Below are positions 20,487-28,465 of a stretch of DNA of 64,000 bases, one piece after another. The notes below the pieces were generated by a model. That model was given only the letters and a program-made list of their open reading frames with translations. It made no database searches and was not told the DNA's origin. This DNA is from Flammeovirgaceae bacterium 311 (GTDB lineage Bacteria > Bacteroidota > Bacteroidia > Cytophagales > Cyclobacteriaceae), in contig CP004371.1 in NCBI GenBank assembly GCA_000597885.1, forward strand, positions 4,245,001 to 4,309,000. The letters are read 5' to 3'. A program made the position numbers and the translations under genes. Every line of letters starts with the position of its first letter. The stretch's first letter is position 1.

Positions 20487-21500
20487 TTATTCAGCATTAA
20501 CTTTAACAATCTGGAATTCCTGCTGGCTATTTCCCGACATGAGTACGTTCAAATAGGCATAGAGCACATAAACATTGCCATTAGATTGTGCCGTTGCGGT
20601 TGTGGGAAAAACGGGGCCGGTTTCAAAGGTGCCTTTAAGCCGGGCAGACTGCCACATATCATTGCTGCCTAAAATAGCTACGAAGGCCTCCTCACCACCA
20701 TTGTTGTTGTTTACTATTACCAGCTCTTTGTTGTTTTTCAGATAAATACCATCGGGGTTTAAGAGCTGTATAGGCAGATCTACTGCTGTATAATCAGATG
20801 GATTGTTGATGGGAAAGCGCAGTAATTTTCCTTCGTCAGACTTCACCGCAAGCAGGTACCCTCTAGGGTCATAATCAATTCCATTGAGGCCAAAGCCATT
20901 CGGTGCGGGATTCAAGGCTTCATCCTGGTAATAGATCGATGCATTGCCTGATGGATCAACTTTATAGATAACACCGGTAAAACTGTCGGTAACATAAGCA
21001 TTTCCCTTATTGTCAACAGTCACATCATTGGCAAAATGAGGGGCATCGGGCAGCAGGGCATCCATGCGGGTGTAGAAAATACGCTGGCCATTGCGCAAAT
21101 CGTAAGCAGCCAGGCCGGCAAGGCTGTTAATGGTTTCTTCAGAGCTTTTTTCACTGGCCCCATTGTCGGATACAGCAACCAGCAGGCGTTTTCGTGGCTG
21201 ATCAATATGAATGCCAATGGTAGAGGGAATATCAGGATCATTGATCCATTCTGTATAATCGCCATTGTGCTGCACTACGCCAATGCTGCCCTGTGTAATG
21301 GAAGAAACCAGAAAGCGATTCATCACCCTGTCGTATTCAACCCCTTCCGGGAAAAGGTTTTCCTGTGCAATGGTAATTTCCTCGGGGCTATGAACAGGCT
21401 TTTCTTCCCAGAGATCGTCAAGGCCTAAATGGGAACAACTGCTTAGCAGCATAAACATGAAAATGGCAGCTGCTGCGGTGGGAGTAAATATTCTTTTCAT
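20487..21500 (-). CDS. SMP-30/gluconolactonase-like beta-propeller lipoprotein
   Basis: The precursor begins with a signal peptide ending in the lipobox L-S-S-C (Cys22), so the mature 316-residue protein is membrane-bound. The rest shows repeated strand-rich units of an SMP-30/gluconolactonase-like six-bladed propeller, including FPEGVEYD, FANDVTVDNKGNAYVTDS, NGFGLNGIDYDPRGY and LNPDGIYLKNN; these carry the acidic and Asn residues that usually ligate a divalent metal. The family includes lactonases and esterases, but many lipoprotein members are of unknown activity. Two inverted repeats lie immediately in front of the start codon (21502-21534 and 21547-21564). Downstream on the plus strand a convergent USP gene ends. 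Confidence 0.8.
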   Translation of the reverse strand: MKRIFTPTAAAAIFMFMLLSSCSHLGLDDLWEEKPVHSPEEITIAQENLFPEGVEYDRVMNRFLVSSITQGSIGVVQHNGDYTEWINDPDIPSTIGIHIDQPRKRLLVAVSDNGASEKSSEETINSLAGLAAYDLRNGQRIFYTRMDALLPDAPHFANDVTVDNKGNAYVTDSFTGVIYKVDPSGNASIYYQDEALNPAPNGFGLNGIDYDPRGYLLAVKSDEGKLLRFPINNPSDYTAVDLPIQLLNPDGIYLKNNKELVIVNNNNGGEEAFVAILGSNDMWQSARLKGTFETGPVFPTTATAQSNGNVYVLYAYLNVLMSGNSQQEFQIVKVNAE

Positions 21501-21501
21501 A

Positions 21502-21534
21502 GTACTAATTATTTAGGGTTCTTATAATTAGTAC
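21502..21534 (-). promoter_or_regulatory. 11-bp inverted repeat abutting the SMP-30 lipoprotein start
   Basis: GTACTAATTAT (21502-21512) and ATAATTAGTAC (21524-21534) are perfect reverse complements with an 11-base spacer. The repeat begins one base before the ATG, so in the mRNA it would form a hairpin in the leader next to the start codon; as DNA it could be an operator. Confidence 0.55.
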
Positions 21535-21546
21535 CTGATAGCTATT

Positions 21547-21564
21547 ATAATGTTTGGACATTAT
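21547..21564 (-). promoter_or_regulatory. Second inverted repeat upstream of SMP-30 lipoprotein gene
   Basis: ATAATGT-TTGG-ACATTAT is a perfect 7-bp inverted repeat with a 4-base centre, 12 bases beyond the first repeat. The size and symmetry resemble a dimeric regulator site; this is inference. Confidence 0.4.
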
Positions 21565-21640
21565 GCCTGTAGTATAATAAATTTCAGATCTATAGAATTT
21601 TAACGTCTTAAATATTGAATATCTGGCATTTAAAAGGTGT

Positions 21641-22420
21641 CTATTCCTGCACAAGATCGCTGATTCGGTAAAACTCCAGGTTTTGTTTACCCGCCTCCCT
21701 TAGGATATGTTCAAGCAGGGTTATATCGAACGTATAGCTGCCAGGCTTTGGACTTAGGGCTGGCTTGTGGCCGAAAATCAGCAGCACCTTTTTTTCGGCA
21801 GCAGCTTTTTGAATGGCACTAACAATTATTTTTTCGTCCATGTAGCTACTGGCATCGATGTTGGCAGCTATGAGTTTTTGATTTTCGCCAGGAGCAAAAA
21901 ACACATCATCAGCAGCGGCAAGTTTCCTGAGGGTGTGTGCAGAAACGGCGCGCCTAACGGCCCTGAAATGTTTTTCCAGCATCAGGTCGGTAAACCAGTA
22001 ACCCGAGCCGTAGGGATAGGCAAAAGCAGTAGGGGTAAATCCTTTTTCTTCAAGGGCACGTGTATTGCTGAAAACTTCATTTTCAAGATACTCCTGATAA
22101 GAATGCTCCCTGATGTAATCCCTGGCGCGTACATGTAGGGCGCCGTGGCTGCCGATCTCATGCCCCTGCTGCTCCAGCTCTTTAAGCATCTGTACTTCTT
22201 CGGCTGTTAATGCAGCTGCCCCTGAAATAAAAAAGGTTACTTTGGCATTGTAGCGGGCAAAGAGCTCTTTCAGGCTGTACCACTCCCTGATGCTTCTGTC
22301 GTCGAAGGAGATACAAATGCCAGCTTTTGGCTTAACGGAATCAGACGACTGGCAGGCACCAGCAGCAAAACAGCTTAACAAGAACAGGAAATACAGCAGA
22401 CGGGGTCTGGTTAGGTACAT
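21641..22420 (-). CDS. Polysaccharide deacetylase family lipoprotein
   Basis: Signal peptide with lipobox A-G-A-C (Cys23) followed by a NodB-type carbohydrate esterase 4 domain. Motif 1 reads ISFDD with the Asp pair, motif 2 HEIGSHGALH with the two metal histidines of the H-x3-H pattern, and motif 3 FAYPYGSGYW. These support a metal-dependent deacetylase acting on an acetylated polysaccharide at the cell envelope; the substrate is not known. Length 259 residues, compact compared with peptidoglycan deacetylases that carry extra domains. It stands between the hydrolase-OsmC gene and the SMP-30-like lipoprotein gene, all on the minus strand but with gaps of 90-140 bases. Confidence 0.87.
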   Translation of the reverse strand: MYLTRPRLLYFLFLLSCFAAGACQSSDSVKPKAGICISFDDRSIREWYSLKELFARYNAKVTFFISGAAALTAEEVQMLKELEQQGHEIGSHGALHVRARDYIREHSYQEYLENEVFSNTRALEEKGFTPTAFAYPYGSGYWFTDLMLEKHFRAVRRAVSAHTLRKLAAADDVFFAPGENQKLIAANIDASSYMDEKIIVSAIQKAAAEKKVLLIFGHKPALSPKPGSYTFDITLLEHILREAGKQNLEFYRISDLVQE

Positions 22421-22508
22421 AAACCCCCTTAATTAAACACTTTAGAGAAGAAATCTAAATCCATCTTCTAATATCAGCAGGATTCACAACAAGGGCCTAT
22501 AGCAAAGC

Positions 22509-23678
22509 CTATTCTTTTTTCTCTGCTGTTACTATATCAATCCGGTTAGAGAGGGTTTTATGCACGGGGCATTTATCGGCTATTTCCATCAAACGCCTGC
22601 GTTGCTGCTCATCCAGAGGGCCAATCAGCTCTACCTCCCGGTCTATTCTGTCGAGCATACTGCGGGGGTCATCACATACCTGGCAATCTTCTCCATACAC
22701 CTTATCGTGCTTCAGGTGTACAATGGCTTCCTGCAGGGGCCAGCCTTTGCGGTCGGCATACATGCGCAGGGTCATAGTGGTGCAGGCACCCAGTGAGGCA
22801 TTGAGCAGGTCGTAGGGACTTGGGCCCAGGTTCAGGCCGCCTACCTTGATTGGCTCATCAGACAGCAGGCTGTGCTGCCCCGCCCTTACCTCTGTGGTAA
22901 AACCACCGCTTTGGGTGCGCGCCACCACCTCCATATGCGTACGCAGGGAGTCTGGTGGCAGTACCACATAACGTTGTACCCAGCTGGCAATCAGGTTGCC
23001 CGTGTAGAGCGCATCGCCGGGAACAGATAAAAAATGATCTGCGCCATCCAGGGTAACAAAGCTTTTAGGGTGGCGGGCAGCCGTATAAAGGGTTGCGGCA
23101 CTGTCTACAGAAATTTCTTTGTCCTGCGGGCTGTGCATCAGGAGCAAAGCCTTTTTTAACTGATGCAGGCGAGAGTGGATCAGGGGCTCGCTTAGGATAT
23201 CGAGCATATCCAGGTCTATGGCTATTTCGTGGCCAGTGTGATAGGTGAGGTGGGCATATTCCTGGTCATCGATGTCTTCATCGAGCAGGGCATGCAGGGC
23301 CTGAGAAGAAATCGGTGCCCCTATGGTTACTATGGCTTTTACCGTTGGCCATTCTGCAGCTTCGGCCATAAGGGCGGTGCCTGCCACAGAATGGCCAACC
23401 ACCAGCGCAGGTGCCTGCCGTTCGGCTGCCAGGTAACGATAGGCCTCCTGCAGCACCTGTGGCGACATGCCTTCCTCAAAATCAGACATAGATATACGCA
23501 TTACCTCAAAACGGTTCTGGGTGAGGCCGAGGCTTAAGATATGCTCTGCTTCTGATCGATGCGGAAAGCAGTGCACCATTAAGGCGCAGGCAGCCGGCCT
23601 GCCACCGGCGGGGCTATCCAGGCTAACAGAAAAGCTGTATCCCTGGGCAGTGCGTAGGCTGAGGTGCTGAGTCTTCAT
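22509..23678 (-). CDS. Bifunctional alpha/beta hydrolase-OsmC family protein
   Basis: Two domains are fused in 389 residues. The N-terminal part (about 1-250) is an alpha/beta hydrolase with the nucleophile elbow GHSVAGTA, an acid-region HSPQDKEIS and a His in DGADHFLS. The C-terminal part (about 255-389) is an OsmC/Ohr-like domain with two conserved cysteines, in LGACTTMTLRMYA and DKCPVHKTL, the pair that reduces organic hydroperoxides. Such fusions are known in several phyla and are thought to couple ester cleavage with peroxide detoxification, but a substrate has not been set. Cytoplasmic, no signal peptide. It is divergent from hemH with about 170 bases between. Confidence 0.88.
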   Translation of the reverse strand: MKTQHLSLRTAQGYSFSVSLDSPAGGRPAACALMVHCFPHRSEAEHILSLGLTQNRFEVMRISMSDFEEGMSPQVLQEAYRYLAAERQAPALVVGHSVAGTALMAEAAEWPTVKAIVTIGAPISSQALHALLDEDIDDQEYAHLTYHTGHEIAIDLDMLDILSEPLIHSRLHQLKKALLLMHSPQDKEISVDSAATLYTAARHPKSFVTLDGADHFLSVPGDALYTGNLIASWVQRYVVLPPDSLRTHMEVVARTQSGGFTTEVRAGQHSLLSDEPIKVGGLNLGPSPYDLLNASLGACTTMTLRMYADRKGWPLQEAIVHLKHDKVYGEDCQVCDDPRSMLDRIDREVELIGPLDEQQRRRLMEIADKCPVHKTLSNRIDIVTAEKKE

Positions 23679-23794
23679 AGGGTTGTCCTTTTTAAGTGGA
23701 GCTGATATTGCTGCTATGTATTATAAGTTGATGGATATAGAGAAGGTTTATGTGCTCATAACAAAGTTTTAAGAAGCTTTTCAGCATAAAAGTC

Positions 23795-23823
23795 TTTGGA
23801 TCAATATTGTATGTGTAACTTTG
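23795..23823 (+). promoter_or_regulatory. Promoter of hemH (-33 TTTG, -7 TAACTTTG)
   Basis: TTTG at 23795-23798 and TAACTTTG at 23816-23823 are separated by 17 bases, matching both elements of the Bacteroidota primary sigma promoter. The ATG of hemH follows 25 bases later. It is the best two-part promoter in the window. Confidence 0.65.
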
Positions 23824-23848
23824 TACTCTAAAAACTGTACAATTATTC

Positions 23849-24889
23849 ATGCAGAGCAGTTTGTTTAAAACAGGTGTGCTGTTGGTAAACCTGGGAACGC
23901 CAGATAGTACTGCAGTACCGGATGTACGCCGTTACCTGCGCGAGTTCCTGATGGATGGCCGCGTTATTGATGTTTCTTATCCGCAGCGTTTTGCCCTGGT
24001 AAATGGTATTATTGCTCCTTTCCGGGCGCCTAAGTCGGCTCATGAGTACGAAAAGCTGTGGGACCAGGAGAAAGGCTCTCCCCTAAAATATTATGGTTTT
24101 CAGCTGCGAGACCTGCTGCAGGAAGCGTTGGGGCAGGATTTTGTGGTAGAGCTGGCCATGCGTTACCAGAACCCCTCTATTCCGGAGGTGCTGCAAAAGC
24201 TGCAGGCTTGTTCCCTGAAGGAACTGATCATCATTCCCCTGTTTCCGCAATATGCCTCCGCCACCTCCGGTTCGGTTATCGATAAGGTTATGGAGATTGT
24301 ACGTGGCTGGCAGATCATTCCTTCCATCCAGTATGTAGGCAGGTTTGTGGAAGAAGAATTGTACCTGCAGGCACTGACCGCCCGGGCTAAGCCCTACCTG
24401 GAAATGGAGAACTGGGACCATTACCTGTTCAGCTACCATGGGGTGCCCGAGCGGCAGATCTATAAAGGTTCCTGCGGCGATTACTGTAAAATTGATAGTG
24501 TGTGCTGCGCCACCTATACCCCGCAAAACCAGTATTGCTACCGCGCACAATGCTACTATAATTCACGCCTGCTGGCAGAGCGTTTAGGGCTAAAGCAGGA
24601 TCAGTACAGTACCTGCTTTCAGAGTCGCCTGGGTAAAGATCCCTGGATACAGCCTTATGCCGATGATGTTATACCCGCACTGGCCAAATCCGGAAAGAAA
24701 AAAGTGCTGGCCTTTAGTCCGGCTTTTGTGGCAGACTGCCTGGAAACAACTGTGGAAGTAGGCGAAACCTTTAAAGATAACTTTATTGAAGCTGGCGGCG
24801 AGCGCTGGGAGTTGGTAGAGAGCCTTAACGATCATCCTTTATGGGTGCAGTGCCTGCAGGAAATAGTACTAAGAAGGAGCGGAAAATAA
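23849..24889 (+). CDS. hemH: Ferrochelatase
   Basis: Inserts Fe2+ into protoporphyrin IX in the last step of protohaem synthesis. The family start GVLLVNLGTPDS, the catalytic His197 in SYHGVPER and the glutamate helix ADCLETTVEVGE are present; 346 residues is the normal length. After the catalytic His the protein carries a loop with six cysteines (209, 213, 219, 220, 230, 235), a feature of Bacteroidota enzymes whose role as an iron-sulfur or metal site is not settled. hemC is found far away at 44 kb, so the haem genes are dispersed. It has its own strong promoter. No terminator was seen downstream. Confidence 0.96.
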   Translation: MQSSLFKTGVLLVNLGTPDSTAVPDVRRYLREFLMDGRVIDVSYPQRFALVNGIIAPFRAPKSAHEYEKLWDQEKGSPLKYYGFQLRDLLQEALGQDFVVELAMRYQNPSIPEVLQKLQACSLKELIIIPLFPQYASATSGSVIDKVMEIVRGWQIIPSIQYVGRFVEEELYLQALTARAKPYLEMENWDHYLFSYHGVPERQIYKGSCGDYCKIDSVCCATYTPQNQYCYRAQCYYNSRLLAERLGLKQDQYSTCFQSRLGKDPWIQPYADDVIPALAKSGKKKVLAFSPAFVADCLETTVEVGETFKDNFIEAGGERWELVESLNDHPLWVQCLQEIVLRRSGK

Positions 24890-25199
24890 CATCAGGATTT
24901 CAGGGTTCTTAAAATCTGCGGGATATTATTTGTAGGGCACTTCCTTGAATACTTGTATTCTTTTCCTGAAGCGGCACCATACAAGCCTGCTATACCGGAA
25001 TTATTCAATATATTGACTTTCATCATGTCTGTAGATGGATTTTTTTAAGACCTTTGTGCAAATTGAACTCTACGCTGAATTATTGTACCCCAGCTGCTGT
25101 TAGGCTATAGATCAGCACTATACCCTTATAAAAAAATTGTTGTCACAACTAGAGGGGTTTAGTTGTTATATTTGATGAGATGAAGTTTTACAAAGCCAG
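24890..25199. other. Intergenic region hemH-desaturase
   Basis: No gene, terminator hairpin or repeat is seen. The only likely signal is a TATATTTG box near its right end. Confidence 0.5.
25167..25174 (+). promoter_or_regulatory. Putative -7 box of the desaturase gene
   Basis: TATATTTG matches TAnnTTTG 25 bases before the ATG. TTG triplets lie at 25137 and 25140, giving spacers of 24-27 bases, longer than usual, so only the -7 element is supported. Confidence 0.4.
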
Positions 25200-26153
25200 A
25201 TGATGCAAAGCACAGAAACTAACGTTGTACAAAAATCTACAAGAGAAATTGGAAAGGAACTTGGCTTCCTTGCCGTGCACCTGATTCCGTTGGCAGCCCT
25301 ATTTACAGGCGCTACGCTGTTCGACTGGATGGTTTGTATTTTTCTGTATGTGTTCCGTATGTTCTGGATCACGGGTGGCTATCACCGTTATTTCTCGCAT
25401 AAATCTTATAAAACTTCCCGCTGGTTCCAGTTTGTAATTGCCTTTATGGCACAAACCAGTGCCCAGAAAGGAGCTCTTTGGTGGGCATCGCATCACCGCG
25501 TACACCACCGCCACAGCGATCAGCCCGAAGATCCGCACTCCATGAAACTGTATGGTTTCTGGCACTCGCATGTAGGCTGGATTGTAGGTCCTGATCATAA
25601 GCAAACCAATTATAAAGTTATAGCCGACTACGCCAAGTATCCGGAGCTGGTTTGGCTGAATAAAAATCACCTGGTGCCGCCTGTTGTACTGGCCCTGGTG
25701 GTAATGGCCCTGGGTGGTATTGTAAATGGTGGTGGCATCACAGAAATGTTTACCACGGCGGGCTTCTCGACCTTGTTTATAGGTTTCTTCCTAAGTACTG
25801 TTGTGTTGTACCATGGTACGTTCTCCATCAACTCCATTATGCACAAGTTTGGCAACCAGCGCTATGAGTCTGGCGACGAATCCAGAAACAGCTTATGGCT
25901 TGCTCTGCTTACGCTTGGAGAGGGCTGGCACAACAACCACCACTATTACGAGGTGGCAGCACGCCAGGGATTTTTCTGGTGGGAAATTGACCTTACCTAC
26001 TACGGCCTGAAGATGCTAAGCTGGATGGGCCTGATCTGGGACCTCAGAGAGGTGCCTAAGCATATCAAATATTCAAAAAACAAAGAGCATGCTAAACAAC
26101 TGGCTAAACAAGCCAAGCAGCAAGAGCAGCCAATGGAGGCAGAAGTAGCCTGA
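25200..26153 (+). CDS. Acyl-CoA/fatty-acid delta-9-type desaturase
   Basis: Membrane di-iron desaturase introducing a double bond into fatty acyl chains, important for membrane fluidity. The three histidine boxes are complete: HRYFSH (His62-His67), HHRVHH (98-103) and HNNHH (244-248). Four hydrophobic segments flank them. The length of 317 residues and the GALWWASHHRVHH context place it in the stearoyl-CoA desaturase-like group. The Lys/Gln-rich C-terminal tail is unordered. Two ATG codons in tandem at the start (25200, 25203) cannot be separated. Monocistronic, with a terminator beyond the stop. Position specificity and acyl carrier (CoA or lipid) are not readable. Confidence 0.93.
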   Translation: MMQSTETNVVQKSTREIGKELGFLAVHLIPLAALFTGATLFDWMVCIFLYVFRMFWITGGYHRYFSHKSYKTSRWFQFVIAFMAQTSAQKGALWWASHHRVHHRHSDQPEDPHSMKLYGFWHSHVGWIVGPDHKQTNYKVIADYAKYPELVWLNKNHLVPPVVLALVVMALGGIVNGGGITEMFTTAGFSTLFIGFFLSTVVLYHGTFSINSIMHKFGNQRYESGDESRNSLWLALLTLGEGWHNNHHYYEVAARQGFFWWEIDLTYYGLKMLSWMGLIWDLREVPKHIKYSKNKEHAKQLAKQAKQQEQPMEAEVA

Positions 26154-26210
26154 GTCTACTACCTAGCCTAATAGCTATAGATTTCGACTTTAGATCAATA
26201 AATAGATATC

Positions 26211-26237
26211 ACAAAAAAGCGAAGGGTGAAAACTCCT
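26211..26237 (+). terminator. Terminator of the desaturase gene
   Basis: AAAAAAGCGA / TCGCTTTTTT arms (about 26213-26222 and 26227-26236, extended by AGG/CC inside) close a small loop and end in a T run. It lies 58 bases after the desaturase stop. Confidence 0.75.
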
Positions 26238-26261
26238 CGCTTTTTTGTTGGTTGAAAGGGT

Positions 26262-26900
26262 ATGAATTCAACAACTCCATTAACTCCCGAGCTGCTTCGC
26301 AGGGCAATGTCTTATGATGAGTACATGCAGCTGATAGAAGAGGAACTGGCTCAGGGAAGAACCACCGGAACCGACCAGAGTGAATGGCTGGTAGATTATG
26401 CCCGCCTGAATTTGCAGCGCATGCAGCGGCTCAATAAAACTTTAGTACTGCTGGAAGAGCTTAGGCAGGCACTTGATAAGCTGCAGCAACCCCAGCTATG
26501 GGTGGTGCTTACAGAAGGCTGGTGTGGAGATGCCGCCCAGATTGTACCCGTTCTAGCCAAGGTGGCAGCTTACTCTCATAAAATAGGCCTGAAACTCCTG
26601 CTAAGAGATGAATATCCCCAGGTGATGGATGCCTATCTGACCAATGGTACTCGCTCTATTCCTAAGCTAATAGCACTGGAGCCAGAGCACTTGCAGGAAT
26701 TAGGTACCTGGGGCCCCAGGCCAAAGGCTGCGCAGGATGTGGTAAATGAGTTTAAGAGCAATCCACAGGGGCGTACCAAAGAAGACTTCACCTACCTGGT
26801 ACACAAATGGTATGCGGATAATAAAACACTAGATACGCAGCATGAATTGCTGGAGTCTCTGCAGCAGTGGGACACCATAAACAACAAAAAAGGAGCCTGA
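26262..26900 (+). CDS. Thioredoxin-fold protein with single-Cys WCGDA motif
   Basis: A thioredoxin-like domain of about 100 residues follows an alpha-helical N-terminal part (1-75). The active-site motif is GWCGDAAQ with Cys88, and no other cysteine occurs in the protein, so it cannot act as an ordinary dithiol oxidoreductase. The cis-Pro region reads RSIPKLIAL. Related Bacteroidota proteins are annotated only as thioredoxin family (thioredoxin_9-like). No signal peptide; it is likely to be cytoplasmic. Whether it is a monothiol reductase, as bacillithiol-linked proteins are, is speculation. The stop codon lies in the loop of its own terminator. Confidence 0.8.
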   Translation: MNSTTPLTPELLRRAMSYDEYMQLIEEELAQGRTTGTDQSEWLVDYARLNLQRMQRLNKTLVLLEELRQALDKLQQPQLWVVLTEGWCGDAAQIVPVLAKVAAYSHKIGLKLLLRDEYPQVMDAYLTNGTRSIPKLIALEPEHLQELGTWGPRPKAAQDVVNEFKSNPQGRTKEDFTYLVHKWYADNKTLDTQHELLESLQQWDTINNKKGA

Positions 26901-26914
26901 TGGGCTCCTTTTTC
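26886..26914 (+). terminator. Terminator overlapping the thioredoxin-fold gene stop
   Basis: AAAAAGGAGCC / GGCTCCTTTTT arms enclose the loop TGATG, in which TGA is the stop codon of the gene. The arrangement ends the mRNA just beyond the coding sequence. Confidence 0.85.
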
Positions 26915-26944
26915 TGTATACATATATACGTAACTTCTGGTATA

Positions 26945-27271
26945 CTAGAAGCTGTAGTTGGTAAAGTCAATGATTACGGCACTTTCATGTTCCTGGAAGA
27001 AACGTAAAATTATCTCATAGGGAACAGAGGCATGGTACTGGGTGCCATCCTGCAGGGTAATGTGGCATTCATCTTCTCCGTGTTCGCATTTCTCTACCGC
27101 CTGAATAAAGTTAACGTCTATCAGTACAGGTTGCAGGGTGGTAGGAGGCTTGATGTTATTTTCTTCGTAAAAATCAGGAGAATGCTCTTCAAAGTTAGGA
27201 GCAGAGCACATTACCTGAATCAGATGCCGGGGCGCTGCCGCCGGCCTTCTGCTATTATTATGGATTGCCAT
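26945..27271 (-). CDS. Conserved-looking hypothetical protein
   Basis: A 108-residue soluble product with a Pro-rich and Arg-rich start and a C-terminal half (about 48-108) that alternates hydrophobic and polar residues as in a small beta-rich domain: LIDVNFIQAVEKCEHG, ECHITLQDG, VPYEIILRFFQEH. It has three cysteines (residues 22, 62 and 69 by count) but no metal-binding pattern that I know. I do not recognise the family. It starts with a good ATG and lies between a terminator and the cysteine desulfurase gene, on the strand of the latter, 45 bases downstream of its stop. It may be co-transcribed with that gene. Confidence 0.6.
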   Translation of the reverse strand: MAIHNNSRRPAAAPRHLIQVMCSAPNFEEHSPDFYEENNIKPPTTLQPVLIDVNFIQAVEKCEHGEDECHITLQDGTQYHASVPYEIILRFFQEHESAVIIDFTNYSF

Positions 27272-27316
27272 TTAGTGGATCTCGCAAATTAGATGATGGA
27301 ATGGACAGGTGCCTGT

Positions 27317-28456
27317 TCAGGCTTCTACCCGGTAAAGTTCAGTAAGCTTATCAGCCGCATAATCAACTTCATCTGTCGTATTGTACTTACTGAAAGAGAA
27401 ACGAACGGCCCCGCGGTTAGGGTCGCATTTTATAGCACTTAAAACGTGTGAGCCCAGCGATGAGCCACTGCTGCAGGCACTGCCTCCCGAAGCAGAGATA
27501 CCGTTGATGTCAAGGTTAAAGAGCAGCATGTCGTTGTCATCGGTAGCAGGCAGGCTTACGTTCAGTACCGTGTACAGACTATCCTCAAGGCTGGCGCTGT
27601 TGCCATTGAAACCCACGCCCGGCAGGTTCTCCTGCAAACGACTGATCATGCGCTGCTTAAGCCCTGTGATGTGTTTCCGGTGATCTTCCATATCGCGATA
27701 GGCAATTTCAAGTGCTTTGGCCAGGCCTACAATGCCATATACGTTTTCGGTGCCGCCCCGCATGTTGCGCTCCTGAGAGCCGCCATGGATGAGCGGATGA
27801 ATACGATGATCGGCATTGATATAGAGAAAACCTGCACCCTTCGGACCATGAAATTTATGGGCCGAGCCCACCATGTGGTGCAACTTCAGCTTGCTTAAGT
27901 CGTGGGTATAATGCCCTACTGTTTGTACTGTATCAGAATGGAAAACTGCTTCCCTTTCCTGGCACAGGGCGCTTACCTGTTCCAGGTTCAGCAGGGTGCC
28001 AATCTCGTTGTTACCGTGCATAAGCGAAACCAGGCAGCCCACATGCTTGCGGAGCAGTCGTTCCAGCTGGTCCATATCAGGGCAGCCTTTCCCATCTACC
28101 TCCAGCATATGCAGGTCAATTTTTCCCAGTTGGTGCAGGTGCTCCAGGGTGTGCAGCACAGCATGGTGCTCGGTAGGGGAGGAAACCACATGCTTTATCT
28201 TGCCGGTGTCAATAGAGCAACGCAGGGCCATGTTATCAGCCTCGGTGCCACCTGAGGTAAAGAAAATTTCAGCAGGGGCAGCATTCAGTAATTCAGCCAC
28301 CTTGCGGCGTGACTTTTCTATAGCCGAGCGCACTTCGCGGCCGTGGCTGTGTATGGAAGAGGGGTTACCCCACAGGCCCAGCATATAGGGCTGCATGGCC
28401 TCAACAACCTCCGGGTCCAGGGGCGTGGTAGCAGCATTATCCAGGTATACCCTCAT
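27317..28456 (-). CDS. Cysteine desulfurase (NifS/IscS family)
   Basis: PLP enzyme that takes sulfur from cysteine, giving alanine and an enzyme persulfide for iron-sulfur clusters or tRNA thiolation. The N-terminal YLDNAATTPLDP signature, the PLP-binding lysine in GSAHKFHGPKG and the persulfide cysteine in SGGSACSSGS are present, the long ACSSG loop marking group I (NifS/IscS). At 379 residues it is slightly shorter than E. coli IscS. No iscU, hesB or thiI neighbour is present, so the sulfur acceptor is unknown. The gene is nine bases downstream of the phosphoglucosamine mutase gene and is probably in the same transcript. Confidence 0.93.
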   Translation of the reverse strand: MRVYLDNAATTPLDPEVVEAMQPYMLGLWGNPSSIHSHGREVRSAIEKSRRKVAELLNAAPAEIFFTSGGTEADNMALRCSIDTGKIKHVVSSPTEHHAVLHTLEHLHQLGKIDLHMLEVDGKGCPDMDQLERLLRKHVGCLVSLMHGNNEIGTLLNLEQVSALCQEREAVFHSDTVQTVGHYTHDLSKLKLHHMVGSAHKFHGPKGAGFLYINADHRIHPLIHGGSQERNMRGGTENVYGIVGLAKALEIAYRDMEDHRKHITGLKQRMISRLQENLPGVGFNGNSASLEDSLYTVLNVSLPATDDNDMLLFNLDINGISASGGSACSSGSSLGSHVLSAIKCDPNRGAVRFSFSKYNTTDEVDYAADKLTELYRVEA

Positions 28457-28465
28457 GATGTATTG

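Noticed and set aside
20391-20672. 93-codon frame at the end of the SMP-30-like gene
   Set aside because: It runs through a likely terminator hairpin and opposite to a real gene.
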